Assembly (NCBI RefSeq): GCF_016863275.1
Contig: NZ_BOOO01000034.1
Location: 164,997-228,996 of the forward strand
DNA from: Planotetraspora mira
GTDB taxonomy: Bacteria > Actinomycetota > Actinomycetes > Streptosporangiales > Streptosporangiaceae
Direction of reading: 5' to 3'
Length of the DNA: 64,000 nucleotides
This document shows positions 15,652-24,316 of this stretch, piece after piece. Within the stretch, counting starts at the first letter, position 1. Each line of letters opens with the position of its first letter. The notes under the pieces were generated by a model. The model was not told the DNA's origin. It did no database searches and saw nothing but the letters and a program-made list of their open reading frames with translations. Position numbers and translations under genes: made by a program.

Positions 15652-18600
15652 TTGTTGACCACGCTGACTCGCACGGCACTTGCCGCTGTGCTCGGCGGCG
15701 CTGTGCTGATCGGTGGCATCACACAGGCAGCGGCGGCGGCCTCACCGCCCGCGCGGGCCGACGTGTTCGCCGACCCGGTGCAATACGTGAACCCCCTGAT
15801 CGGGACCGGCAACGGCGGCGAGGCCGTCGGCGACATCAACGACTTCCCCGGGGTGGACACGCCGTTCGGCATGATGCAGCTCAGCCCGGACACGGTCGGC
15901 TCGGGCGTGGGCTACTCCTACGGCAAGTCATCGATCCGCGGATTCAGCCTGAACCACGCGTCCGCCGGATGCAGCGTGTTCGGGGACGTGCCGATCCTGC
16001 CCACGGTCGGCCCCATCGGCACGGATCCGGGGAACGCCTCGGCGACGTTCTCCCATGATCACGAGAAGGCCACGCTCGGCTCCTACGACGTGCTGCTCAC
16101 CGACTCGGGCGTCAACGTCAACCTGACGGCGACCAGCCGCACGGGCCTGCTCTCGTTCTCCTATCCCGCGGGCAGCACCGCGCAGGTGCTGGTGAAGTCG
16201 GGCGCGAGTCTCGGCGGCAACAGCGCCGCGTCCGTCACCGTCGACGGCGACGACGAGGTGTCCGGCTCGGCGACGGCGAACGGGCTGTGCGGGCTGGGCA
16301 GCTACACCGTCTACTTCGACATCAAGTTCTCGCAGCCGTTCACCGCCCACGGCACCTGGCAGGGGAAGACCGTCACCGCCGGGTCGGCCGGCGCGAGCGG
16401 GAAGGGGTCCGGCGCCTACCTGACCTTCGACACGAGCAGCTCCACGACGGTGCGCGCGAAGGTCGGGATGTCGTATGTGAGCGTCGACGGGGCGCGCAAG
16501 AACATGGCTTCCGAGATCCACGGCTGGAACCCCACGCCGGTGCAGCAGCAGACGCGCGCCGCGTGGCGCCAGGCGTTGAACACCGTTCAGGTCGGCGGCG
16601 GCACCTCCGCGAACCTGACCACGTTCTACACCGCCCTGTACCACTCGCTGCAGTTCCCGAGCGTCTTCAACGACGTGGACGGCCACTACATCGGCTTCGA
16701 TGACAAGGTCCACCACGTGCCGGCCGGGCAGACGCAGTACGCCACGTTCTCCGACTGGGACACCTACCGCGCGCTCGCGCCGCTGCAGGCCATGCTGTTC
16801 CCCAAGGAAGCCGGCGACATGGCGAACTCGCTGATCCGCGACGCGGAGCAGCAGGGTGGCTGGATGCCGCGCTGGCCGCTGGCGAACGTGAGCACGACCG
16901 GCACGATGAACGGCGACAGCGCGGTGCCGCTCATCGCGAACACCGTGGCCTTCGGCGGCCGGAAGGTCGACATCGCCCGCGTGCTGCCCATCATGCTCAA
17001 GGGGGCCAACCACTCGGAGGAGCTGGGCTGGGGCTGGCAGGAGCGCCAGTGCGTGGAGGAGTACGTCGAGCTCGGCTACGCGCCGAACGACGCCTGCTCG
17101 CAGGGCGCGCACGGCCGGCAGGGGGTCTCTGAGACGCTCGAGTGGTCCATCGACGACTTCGCGATCTCGCAACTGGCGGCCGCGATCGGTGACAAGCACA
17201 CCGCGGCGCAGTACCAGTTGCGCAGTCAGAACTGGCAGAACACCTTCAATCCCACGACCGGCTACCTCCAGCCGCGAGACGAGCGCGGCGCGTTCCCGAA
17301 CGGTCCCGCGTTCGTCGCTCCGCCCGCGAACGCCTTCGGCCAGGACGGCTACGACGAGGGCAACGCCGCCGGCTACGGCTGGGAGGTCCCGCAGAACATG
17401 GCGGGCCTGATCGCCGCGATGGGCGGGAAGGACGTCGCGATCCCGCGCCTGGACACGTTCTTCAGCGAGATCAACGCCGGCCCGAACGCGCCGTACATGT
17501 GGATGGGCAACGAGGTCGACCTCTCCGTTCCGTACGTGTACGACTACCTGGGCCAGCCGTGGAAGACCCAGGCCCAGGTGCGCAGGATCGAGCAGAGCCT
17601 GTACCCGCCCACCCCGGACGGGCTGCCCGGCAACGACGACCTCGGCGCGATGTCGTCCTGGTACGTGTGGTCGGCGCTCGGGATGTTCCCGGTGACGCCC
17701 GGCCGGGCCGACCTGGCCCTCGGCAGCCCGCTGTTCACCCACGCCGTCGTCCACCTCGGCAACGGCCGGTCGATCGACATCAACGCCCCCGCCGCCGGCG
17801 ACGACACTCCGTACGTCAAGGGCGTGCGGCTGAACGGGCGCACCTTCGACAGCACCGGGCTGCCTGAGTCGGTCGTGACCCGCGGCGGCCGGCTCGACTT
17901 CAGCCTGTCGCGCACACCCGACACCAGATGGGCGACCGGCTCTCACGACGCCCCGCCGTCGTACCAGACCGGCCAGGACCCGGCCATCGGGTTCACCGAC
18001 CCGTCCGGTCCGGTCACGGTGACCGCCGGCGACACCAAGCAGGTCACCGTGGGCGCGCAGGGCACCGGGCTGCACTCCACGACCGTGAAGTGGACCGCGC
18101 ACGCCTCTGGCGGCATCACCGTCAGCCCGTCCTCCGGCACGCTTCACGTGGCGGCGGACGGCCGCGCCAGTACGGACGCCACGGTGTCCGTCCCGGCATC
18201 GGTCGCCTCGGGCTTCTACCCGGTCTCGTTCAGCTTCACGGCCTCCGGCGGGCAGAAGCTGCCGGGCGGTGTGCTGGTGACGACCGTGCAGGCCGCCGAC
18301 CACACCGCGATCGTGGCCGACGACCTCGGCAACCCCGACGTCCCCAACGGCCTCAGCGTGAAGGAGGAGGGCGACGGCCACACCACCGCCACCACGGCAG
18401 GCGGCCTGCCCGGCCGGACCACCACGGGGGCCGGGTCGTTCTACATGTACTTCAACATCGACAACTCGTTCGTTCCCGGCGGGAAGTACGACGCGACCGC
18501 GTACATCAGCTACTTCGACCAGGGGACGGGCAGCTGGGGCATCCAGTACGACTCCTACGGCAACGTGCCCAACAACGCGTACCGGGACTCGGCCCGCGTG

Positions 18601-19059
18601 ACCAACACCGACACCGGCACCTGGAAGACCGCGGCGATCCCGCTGCCCGAGGCCGCGTTCAGCGGCCGTGAGAACGGTGGCAGTGACCTGCGGCTGAACA
18701 TCGGCGCCGGCAGCCAGGTGATCGGCCGCGTCGCGTTCGCCGTCACCGGCGACAACGTGCTCGCCATGCACCTGGCGTCGGCGCAACCGGTCGCGCCTGC
18801 GGTCACCACCCAGCCCGCGGACGCGACGGCCAACGGCGGCCCGGTGTCCTTCACGGCGGCGGCGACGGGCGACCCGCAGCCGGCGGTGCGGTGGCAGGCG
18901 AGCCCGCCCGGCGGCGACTGGGCCGACGTCGGCGGCGCGACCAGCACCACCCTGACACTGACCAGCCCGCAGGACTACGCCGACGGCACCCGGTTCCGCG
19001 CCGTCTTCACCAACCTGGCGGGCGAAGCCGCCACCGATCCCGCAACCCTGCGTGATTAG
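15652..19059 (+). CDS. Secreted GH92 family alpha-mannosidase with C-terminal beta-sandwich and Ig-like modules
   Basis: A signal peptide (LTTLTRTALAAVLGGAVLIG to AAAAA) precedes the GH92 domain. The domain opens YVNPLIGTGNGGEAVGDIN and DTPFGMMQLSPDT and continues through GNDDLGAMSSWYVWSALGMFPV, the conserved C-terminal motif. GH92 enzymes are calcium-dependent exo-alpha-mannosidases that invert the anomeric centre, acting on N-glycans or mannans outside the cell. After about residue 780 come an NPCBM/Ig-like stretch, a beta sandwich (GSFYMYFNIDNSFVPGGKYDA) and a final Ig-like module. Start TTG 15652 is set by GGAGG 6 nt upstream and by the signal peptide; the frame is open back to 15511. It has its own terminator. 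Confidence 0.9.
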   Translation: MLTTLTRTALAAVLGGAVLIGGITQAAAAASPPARADVFADPVQYVNPLIGTGNGGEAVGDINDFPGVDTPFGMMQLSPDTVGSGVGYSYGKSSIRGFSLNHASAGCSVFGDVPILPTVGPIGTDPGNASATFSHDHEKATLGSYDVLLTDSGVNVNLTATSRTGLLSFSYPAGSTAQVLVKSGASLGGNSAASVTVDGDDEVSGSATANGLCGLGSYTVYFDIKFSQPFTAHGTWQGKTVTAGSAGASGKGSGAYLTFDTSSSTTVRAKVGMSYVSVDGARKNMASEIHGWNPTPVQQQTRAAWRQALNTVQVGGGTSANLTTFYTALYHSLQFPSVFNDVDGHYIGFDDKVHHVPAGQTQYATFSDWDTYRALAPLQAMLFPKEAGDMANSLIRDAEQQGGWMPRWPLANVSTTGTMNGDSAVPLIANTVAFGGRKVDIARVLPIMLKGANHSEELGWGWQERQCVEEYVELGYAPNDACSQGAHGRQGVSETLEWSIDDFAISQLAAAIGDKHTAAQYQLRSQNWQNTFNPTTGYLQPRDERGAFPNGPAFVAPPANAFGQDGYDEGNAAGYGWEVPQNMAGLIAAMGGKDVAIPRLDTFFSEINAGPNAPYMWMGNEVDLSVPYVYDYLGQPWKTQAQVRRIEQSLYPPTPDGLPGNDDLGAMSSWYVWSALGMFPVTPGRADLALGSPLFTHAVVHLGNGRSIDINAPAAGDDTPYVKGVRLNGRTFDSTGLPESVVTRGGRLDFSLSRTPDTRWATGSHDAPPSYQTGQDPAIGFTDPSGPVTVTAGDTKQVTVGAQGTGLHSTTVKWTAHASGGITVSPSSGTLHVAADGRASTDATVSVPASVASGFYPVSFSFTASGGQKLPGGVLVTTVQAADHTAIVADDLGNPDVPNGLSVKEEGDGHTTATTAGGLPGRTTTGAGSFYMYFNIDNSFVPGGKYDATAYISYFDQGTGSWGIQYDSYGNVPNNAYRDSARVTNTDTGTWKTAAIPLPEAAFSGRENGGSDLRLNIGAGSQVIGRVAFAVTGDNVLAMHLASAQPVAPAVTTQPADATANGGPVSFTAAATGDPQPAVRWQASPPGGDWADVGGATSTTLTLTSPQDYADGTRFRAVFTNLAGEAATDPATLRD

Positions 19060-19107
19060 CGCCGGAGGTCCCCGTTGACCGTGTGCTGACGGGACGTAAC
19101 GCACAAA

Positions 19108-19139
19108 GCGGCGGCCGCCCCCTCGGGGGCGGCCGCCGC
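19108..19139 (+). terminator. Strong hairpin terminator after the GH92 gene
   Basis: Two 15-nt arms (19108-19122 and 19125-19139) are perfectly complementary with a 2-nt gap, all G and C, 48 bp after the GH92 stop and facing the convergent TerC gene. It may serve both strands. Confidence 0.75.
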
Positions 19140-19187
19140 CGCAATTCAGCGCGACCGTTCAGCGGGGCACCCTGCGGGTCAACTCAC

Positions 19188-20225
19188 CTAGCGCGTCGGC
19201 CGCGAGCGGGGTTCGCGTTCGGCGGGTGAGGAGGCGGACCTCGCGTCGCGGCGGTTGGCGTGCACGCTCGTGATCGTGACGACGCTCAGGACGGCGACGA
19301 TGACCCCCAGTGAGACCAGAGTGGGAATCTGCGGAACCCACGCCCACAGGCCGTGTGCCCAGTGGAGGACGAGCTTGATCCCGATGAAGGCCAGGATGAC
19401 GCCGAGGCCGTGATTCAGGTGCCGCAGCTTCGTCAGGACGCCCAGGAGCACGAAGTAGAGGGCCCGCAGGCCCAGCAGGGCGAAGGCGTTGGTGGCGAAG
19501 ACGAGGAAGGGGTCCTGGGTCACGCCGTACACGGCGGGCACCGAATCGACGGCGAAGACGATGTCGGTGGCGAAGACGGCCACGATGGCCAGTGCCAGCG
19601 GGGTCAGGGCGCGGTGGCCGCCCTCGCGAACGACCAGGTGGGAGCCGCGGAAATCGTCGGTGACCCGCATGAAGCGCCGCAGCAGCCGGATCGTGCGCAT
19701 GGAAGCGATGTCGACCTTCTGCTCTTTCCCGCTGATCGCGTCCTTGAGGATCTTCCCTGCGGTGACGATCAGTATCCCGCCGAACAGCAGGAACGCCCAT
19801 GCGCCGCTCTGCAGGACGGCCGCCCCCAGGGCGATGAAGATCCCACGTAGCACCAGTGCCCCGACGATGCCGTACAGCAGGACCCGGCGGGCCAACTCGG
19901 ACGGGACCGCGAAGGCGGACAGCAGCAGCATGAACACGAACAGGTTGTCCACCGAGAGCGACTTCTCCACGACATAGCCGGTGAAGAACTCCGTCGCCAC
20001 GCGGGACCCGAAGGCCCCCCAAACGAAGACGCCGAAGATCACGGGCAGCGCCAGGTAGAAGAGCGACCAGCCCACCGCTTCGCCCATCCGCACCTCGTGT
20101 GGACGGCGTGTCACCACGAAGTCGACGGCCAGCAGCAGTACCAGAGCGACGATGGTGATCGTCCACAGACTCGGCGAACCGATCGTTTCAAGATCGGCTA
20201 CCGACAGGACCGGCTCGGCGTGCAC
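19188..20225 (-). CDS. TerC/Alx family integral membrane protein (probable Mn2+ exporter)
   Basis: The 345-residue protein has about nine membrane segments and the acidic family motifs VDFVV, SLSVDNLFVF and ATDIVFAVDSVPA. TerC/Alx proteins were named for tellurite resistance, and several are now known as manganese exporters. The GTG start has GAGGAGGT a few bases upstream. A Mn2+-type (yybP-ykoY) aptamer occupies the 5' leader, which supports a manganese role. It is convergent with the GH92 gene. Confidence 0.9.
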   Translation of the reverse strand: MHAEPVLSVADLETIGSPSLWTITIVALVLLLAVDFVVTRRPHEVRMGEAVGWSLFYLALPVIFGVFVWGAFGSRVATEFFTGYVVEKSLSVDNLFVFMLLLSAFAVPSELARRVLLYGIVGALVLRGIFIALGAAVLQSGAWAFLLFGGILIVTAGKILKDAISGKEQKVDIASMRTIRLLRRFMRVTDDFRGSHLVVREGGHRALTPLALAIVAVFATDIVFAVDSVPAVYGVTQDPFLVFATNAFALLGLRALYFVLLGVLTKLRHLNHGLGVILAFIGIKLVLHWAHGLWAWVPQIPTLVSLGVIVAVLSVVTITSVHANRRDARSASSPAEREPRSRPTR

Positions 20226-20253
20226 GCGACCTCCTCGAACGCACTCGGCTGCT

Positions 20254-20349
20254 CGAGGTCTCCTTCACCTGCACTGTGCGGGCGGCCGCCCGGGGACGTT
20301 CCGGCACGTCCGTACTGACCGGATCGGCACTTGGGAAGTACTCCCCTCA
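20254..20349 (-). ncRNA. yybP-ykoY (Mn2+) riboswitch candidate in the TerC leader
   Basis: On the minus strand the leader starts with the core GGGGAGTA and ends with AGGAGACC, the two conserved ends of yybP-ykoY aptamers. The closing helix pairs TGAGG (20349-20345) with CCTCG (20258-20254). It is 96 nt long and ends just before the ribosome binding site of the TerC gene, a classic yybP-ykoY target. A TAACCT hexamer (20360-20355) just upstream could be the -10. The class assignment is by motif memory; no covariance search was run. Confidence 0.68.
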
Positions 20350-20421
20350 TCCTCAGGTTAGGCCAGTGCCTGAGCCGCACTTGCGCCGCCCTGTGCAGGG
20401 GCTTGGACCGGTCGCAGGCAT

Positions 20422-20450
20422 TTGACTAGGTCCTGACCTGCGCGGATAGT
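20422..20450 (+). promoter_or_regulatory. Sigma-70-type promoter for the rightward leader
   Basis: TTGACT (20422-20427) and GATAGT (20445-20450) are spaced by exactly 17 nt. The predicted transcription start (about 20457) falls at the 5' end of the aptamer-like element. Confidence 0.65.
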
Positions 20451-20458
20451 GGAATCAG

Positions 20459-20565
20459 TGCGGGGGAGTACCCGCCGTTCCAACTCCGATCGCCATTGCG
20501 ACCCCGAGCACAGGGAGTCGGCGGGCGGCCTTCTCGCGCGACATGGGAGTGCGGGAAGACCTTCG
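20459..20565 (+). ncRNA. Second yybP-ykoY-like (Mn2+) riboswitch candidate, rightward
   Basis: Right after the promoter the RNA has GGGGGAGTA (20462-20470) and, 85 nt on, GGAAGACCTT (20554-20563), matching the two conserved ends of yybP-ykoY aptamers. A closing helix can form between 20459-20464 and 20560-20565 with one mismatch and wobble pairs, weaker than in the TerC leader. It precedes a 90-codon membrane-protein ORF. A covariance-model search would settle it. Confidence 0.55.
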
Positions 20566-20601
20566 TCCTCGTGTCCACAGCGAGGCGTGGGGGAGGGCTC
20601 G

Positions 20602-20874
20602 ATGTCGACCACTGTGCTTCTCGAAGTTCTCGCGGGCGTCCTGCTGACGATCTCCGCGATCGTTACCGTCGCCGCTCTGTGGCCGGAGAGGCCACTTCCC
20701 CGGACGCCATCGTCTCCCAAACCGCCCGCTCCATCCCGTCCCCCGGTGACCGGCACAAGGCACCGAGGTGTGGCCGGTCGAATGCGCCGCCACGGGGATG
20801 GACACCTGCACCGCCCAGGTGATCACGGCGGCGGTGGGAGTTGTCGGTCACGCAGCCACTTCCGGAGAGCGTGA
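20602..20874 (+). CDS. Small single-pass membrane protein (hypothetical, 90 aa)
   Basis: ATG 20602 follows GGGGGAGGG. Residues 4-26 form a hydrophobic helix (LLEVLAGVLLTISAIVTVAA). It is followed by a Pro/Arg-rich tail (PERPLPRTPSSPKPPAPSRP), then a His/Gly/Arg-rich end. No family is recognised. Its place behind a strong promoter and a Mn2+-type leader suggests a role in metal homeostasis, but this is inference. The C-terminal 40 residues look low-complexity, so the true product may be shorter or frameshifted. Confidence 0.45.
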   Translation: MSTTVLLEVLAGVLLTISAIVTVAALWPERPLPRTPSSPKPPAPSRPPVTGTRHRGVAGRMRRHGDGHLHRPGDHGGGGSCRSRSHFRRA

Positions 20875-20942
20875 GCTGATCCACTGTCTTCACCGTGCTT
20901 TTGTTCAGCTTCTTTGCGTGGTTGGTGCGGTGGGCCCGGTGA

Positions 20943-21962
20943 TCAGCGGCGCCGCAGTGCCGGGTCGAGCAGCGCGGGCGGGGTGTCGTTCTTCTCGTGT
21001 GGGGCCAGGTCGGTGCCGGGAGCGACGATCGCGTCGATCGCGTCGAGCACGTCGGCGGAGAGCGCGGTGTCGGCGGCGGCGAGCTGCGAATGCAGGTGGT
21101 CCAGTGTGCGGGGACCGATGAGCGCGCTGGTCACGGCGGGATGCGTGGTCACGAATCCGAGCGCGAGCTGAATCATGGTCAGGCCGGCCTCGTCGGCGAC
21201 CTTGGCCAACTGCTCGACGGCATCGAGCCTGGCCCGGTTGGCGGGGAGGGTGGTGTCGAAGCGTTGCGGCATGAACGTGGAGCGGCTGGTGGTGACGTCC
21301 CGGCCCTCGCGGATCGCGCCCGACAGCCAGCCCGAGGCCAACGGGCTCCACACCAGAACCCCGAGCCCGTACTGCTCGGTCACGGGCAGCACGTGGGTCT
21401 CGATACCGCGCTGCAGGATCGAGTAGCTGGGCTGTTCGGTGACGTAACGGCTCAGGTGGCACTCGCGAGCGGCCCACTGGGCCTGCACGATGCGGTATGC
21501 GGGGAACGTCGAGGAGCCGAAGTAACGGATCTTTCCCGCGCGCTGCAGGTCGGTCAACGCCGACAGCGTCTCCTCGTCACTGGTGCTCGGGTCCCACCGG
21601 TGGATCTGGTAGAGGTCAACGTGGTCGACACCGAGACGGCGCAAGCTGTTGTTCAACTCGGTGACGAGCCAGCGGCGCGAAGCGCCCTGATGGTTGCGCT
21701 CGCCGCCCATCGGCAGGCTCGCCTTCGTGGCCAGCACGATGTCGTCGCGGCGGCCGGCGATGGCCTTGCCGACCATCTCTTCCGACTCGCCGCCGCTGTA
21801 GGCGTCGGCGGTGTCGATGAGGTTGATCCCGCCTTCGAGAGCGGCGTCGACGATGGCGGTGGCCTCGTCCTGGGTGGTGCGCCCGATCTTGCCGAAGTTC
21901 ATCGCGCCGAGCGCGAGGGAGCTGACCTGCACACCGGTGCGGCCCAAGGTGCGGTATCGCAT
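20943..21962 (-). CDS. Aldo/keto reductase
   Basis: The 339-residue protein has the full AKR tetrad: Asp50 and Tyr55 (LIDTADAYSGG), Lys80 (LATK) and His121 (YQIHRWDP). The barrel and the C-terminal NADPH-binding segment (ALIGPRTLDHL) are present. AKRs reduce aldehydes and ketones with NADPH; this YajO/Tas-like subgroup has broad substrates. ATG 21962 is set by GGAGGAA upstream; a longer in-frame start at 22286 would cross the divergent operator. It is divergent from a TetR gene that probably represses it. Confidence 0.9.
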   Translation of the reverse strand: MRYRTLGRTGVQVSSLALGAMNFGKIGRTTQDEATAIVDAALEGGINLIDTADAYSGGESEEMVGKAIAGRRDDIVLATKASLPMGGERNHQGASRRWLVTELNNSLRRLGVDHVDLYQIHRWDPSTSDEETLSALTDLQRAGKIRYFGSSTFPAYRIVQAQWAARECHLSRYVTEQPSYSILQRGIETHVLPVTEQYGLGVLVWSPLASGWLSGAIREGRDVTTSRSTFMPQRFDTTLPANRARLDAVEQLAKVADEAGLTMIQLALGFVTTHPAVTSALIGPRTLDHLHSQLAAADTALSADVLDAIDAIVAPGTDLAPHEKNDTPPALLDPALRRR

Positions 21963-22046
21963 GACTGTGTTTCCTCCGTTGCGGGGTGAATCGTGGTGAC
22001 AGCGCATGGCTTGGTTGTCGGCCCCTGCTCTGACATCATGAGTAAG

Positions 22047-22089
22047 CGGAACCATGTCCCGTTTGACGATACGGAACGTTGTCCCGTTT
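22047..22089. promoter_or_regulatory. Tandem TetR-type operators between the AKR and TetR genes
   Basis: The 18-bp unit CGGAAC-N2-TGTCCCGTTT occurs twice (22047-22064 and 22072-22089) with a 25-bp period. Inside each, CGGAAC and GTCCCG form an imperfect inverted repeat. They lie between the divergent starts at 21962 and 22120. Confidence 0.65.
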
Positions 22090-22119
22090 AGCAAACCCGG
22101 TAATGGAAGGAAGGGCGCG

Positions 22120-22716
22120 GTGGACGACAGCGACCGAGGCGCAGGGCAAGCGGCCCGGCCCAAACGAGCGGACGCCCGGCGTAACAAGGAAACGCTGCTG
22201 GATGCGGCCGCCGCGATCTTCGTCACGTCAGGCGTGGAAGCGCCGGTACGCGACATCGCGGCCAAGGCCGGCGTTGGGACGGCCACGATCTACCGCCATT
22301 TCCCCACCCGGGCGGATCTCATCATCGCCGTCTACCGCCACCAGGTCGACGCCTGCGCCGAGGCCGGGCCGGCCCTGCTGGCAACCAGCCCGACACCTCA
22401 CGTCGCCCTCGGACGGTGGGTCGACCTCTTCGTCGACTTCCTGGTCACCAAGCACGGCCTCGCGGCCGCACTGCAGACCGACAACGCCGGCTTCGAGACG
22501 CTGCACGCCTACTTCCTCGACCGCCTCCTGCCGGTGTGCGCCCAACTCCTCGACGCCGCCGCGGCCTCCGGTGAGATCCGTCCCGACCTCAACGCGTACC
22601 AACTCATGCGCGGCGTCGGAAACCTCTGCATAGGCGCCGACAGCGACCCCCGCTACGACGCACGCCGACTGGTCGGGCTCCTCGTCGCAGGACTACGCCA
22701 ACCGAGGGAGCCGTGA
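22120..22716 (+). CDS. TetR/AcrR family regulator
   Basis: The N-terminal HTH is typical (RRNKETLLDAAAAIFVTSG...VRDIAAKAGVGTATIYRHFPTRADL) and is followed by a helical ligand-binding domain of about 130 residues. GTG 22120 has GGAAGG upstream. The longer start at 22054 would lie inside the operator. It is expected to repress the divergent AKR gene and itself until a ligand binds. Confidence 0.87.
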   Translation: MDDSDRGAGQAARPKRADARRNKETLLDAAAAIFVTSGVEAPVRDIAAKAGVGTATIYRHFPTRADLIIAVYRHQVDACAEAGPALLATSPTPHVALGRWVDLFVDFLVTKHGLAAALQTDNAGFETLHAYFLDRLLPVCAQLLDAAAASGEIRPDLNAYQLMRGVGNLCIGADSDPRYDARRLVGLLVAGLRQPREP

Positions 22717-22729
22717 GGCGTCGCCAGAA

Positions 22730-22765
22730 TCTACACGGCGGTGATAAAAATCGACGTCGTGTAGA
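22730..22765. promoter_or_regulatory. Inverted repeat upstream of the SDR-TetR operon
   Basis: TCTACAC (22730-22736) and GTGTAGA (22759-22765) are perfect arms 22 nt apart, in an AT-richer patch 54 bp before the SDR start. This could be a pair of operator half-sites for the TetR regulator encoded downstream (23667-24281). Confidence 0.4.
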
Positions 22766-22818
22766 GTTTTGGGCTAAGGGGGCAGTCCAGCTCCTTTCGA
22801 GTCCTCTCTGGAGGAGCA

Positions 22819-23667
22819 GTGCAGAAGCAGAAGTGGCTCATCACCGGCGTCAGTACGGGCCTGGGGCGTGCCTTCGCCCAAGCCGCCTTGGCCGCCGGGC
22901 ACACCGTCGTCGGAACGGTCCGCTCCGAGGAGGACCTGCGGGCCTTCGAAGGGCTCAAGCCCGGATACGCTCACGGCCGCATCCTGGATGTGACTGACGG
23001 CGAGGCCGTCTCGAGTGTGGTCGCGGAAGCAGAGCAGAGCGTCGGCCCCTTGGATGTCGTCGTCGCCAACGCCGGTTACGGCCTGGAGGGCACCTTCGAG
23101 GAAACCCCGCTGGCCGAGGTGCGGCGGCAGTTCGAGGTCAACGTATTCGGGACAGTGGCCACGCTGCAGGCGGCGCTGCCCCACATGCGCCGGCGCCGCC
23201 GCGGACACCTGATGGCCGTCACCTCCATGGGCGGACTCATGGCCGTGCCCGGCATGTCCGCCTACTGCGGCAGCAAGTTCGCCCTGGAAGGCATCCTCGA
23301 GGCACTGGGCAAGGAGGTCGCACAGTTCGGGATCCACGTGACGGCGATCGAGCCCGGCTCCTTCCGCACCGAGTGGGCCGGACGGTCCATGACACGGGCC
23401 GCGCAGTCCATCGACGACTACGACGAGCTGTTCACCCCCATCCGTGAAGCGCGACAGAAGGCAAGCGGGAACCAGTTGGGCAATCCGGCCAAGGCCGGGG
23501 ACGCCGTCGTGCACATCGCGTCGGTCGGCCGGCCGCCGGCCCACCTCGTCCTGGGTTCGGACGCGCTGCGACTGGTCACCGCCGCGCGCACGGCCGTGGA
23601 CGAGGACATCCGCGTATGGGAGACGCTCTCCCGTACGACCGACTTCGCCGAGGGCGCTCAGCTCTGA
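22819..23667 (+). CDS. SDR family oxidoreductase
   Basis: The 282-residue protein has TGVSTGLG (cofactor), VANAG and TSMGG...AYCGSK with the intact catalytic Ser, Tyr and Lys. The length and the C-terminal extension fit SDRs annotated as oxidoreductase/retinol-dehydrogenase-like; the substrate is unknown. The GTG start has GGAGGAG 4 nt upstream. Its TGA overlaps the ATG of the next TetR gene (TGATG), so enzyme and regulator are translationally coupled. Confidence 0.9.
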   Translation: MQKQKWLITGVSTGLGRAFAQAALAAGHTVVGTVRSEEDLRAFEGLKPGYAHGRILDVTDGEAVSSVVAEAEQSVGPLDVVVANAGYGLEGTFEETPLAEVRRQFEVNVFGTVATLQAALPHMRRRRRGHLMAVTSMGGLMAVPGMSAYCGSKFALEGILEALGKEVAQFGIHVTAIEPGSFRTEWAGRSMTRAAQSIDDYDELFTPIREARQKASGNQLGNPAKAGDAVVHIASVGRPPAHLVLGSDALRLVTAARTAVDEDIRVWETLSRTTDFAEGAQL

Positions 23668-24281
23668 TGCCCGGCCACCACCCCGCGCGAAGCCGACGCC
23701 CCACCGAACGCAAGGGCGATGTCCGGGAGCGGGCCATTCTGGACACCTGCGAAGCTCTGCTCGCGCAAAAGGGCTACGACGCCATGACCGTCGGCGACAT
23801 CGCCCAGGGCGCCGGCATCACACGCGGCGCCCTGTACTTCTACTTCGGCTCCAAGCAAGAAGTGGTCACGGCGCTCGTGGCCCGAACCGTCGAGCACCTG
23901 TGGGAGCGGTCCCGGGCCACTGCGGAGACCGACGAGCCGCGCCAGGCCATCGCAGCAGCCATGCGGCGCACGGTCGAGTTGTGGAACGAGCACGGCCTGG
24001 TCATGCGCACGGCGATCGACCTGTCGTTGACCGTGCCGGAGATCGGCGAGCTGTGGCGCCATACAGCTGACTTGTTCATCACGGCCATCACCGCTGTCCT
24101 GGAGCGAGCCGGCGTTCAGGCCGGCGCCGAACCAGACCAGGCGTCAGCGATGGCACGCGCCCTGTGCTGGATGATCGAGCGGACCTTCTACCACGCCTCG
24201 CAAGAGTCCCGCGAGAAGTTGCAGAAGGCATCTTCGACCTGCGAACACATCTGGCTGATCAGCGCCGGCCTGACCGCCTGA
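23667..24281 (+). CDS. TetR/AcrR family regulator
   Basis: The HTH is clear (RERAILDTCEALLAQKGYDAMTVGDIAQ...GITRGALYFYFGSKQEV), followed by an EthR-like C-terminal helical domain (VMRTAIDLSLTVPEIGELWR). The start at 23667 overlaps the SDR stop by 1 nt. It probably controls its own operon through the inverted repeat at 22730-22765. It is convergent with the NarL-type response regulator gene. Confidence 0.87.
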   Translation: MPGHHPARSRRPTERKGDVRERAILDTCEALLAQKGYDAMTVGDIAQGAGITRGALYFYFGSKQEVVTALVARTVEHLWERSRATAETDEPRQAIAAAMRRTVELWNEHGLVMRTAIDLSLTVPEIGELWRHTADLFITAITAVLERAGVQAGAEPDQASAMARALCWMIERTFYHASQESREKLQKASSTCEHIWLISAGLTA

Positions 24282-24316
24282 CGCACGGCTGTCGCCGACC
24301 TCCGGGCGGGGGAGTC

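Larger units (their letters stand above)
20226..20601. other. Divergent leader region with two aptamer-like elements
   Basis: The 376-bp gap between TerC and the small membrane protein gene is filled by two divergent structured leaders (20254-20349 minus; 20459-20565 plus) and the plus-strand promoter at 20422-20450. Little other unassigned sequence remains. Confidence 0.6.

Noticed and set aside
15928..19104. Minus-strand ORF of 1058 codons opposite the GH92 gene
   Set aside because: Shadow of the GH92 frame; low-complexity Arg/Gly/Val composition, no ribosome binding site or domain.
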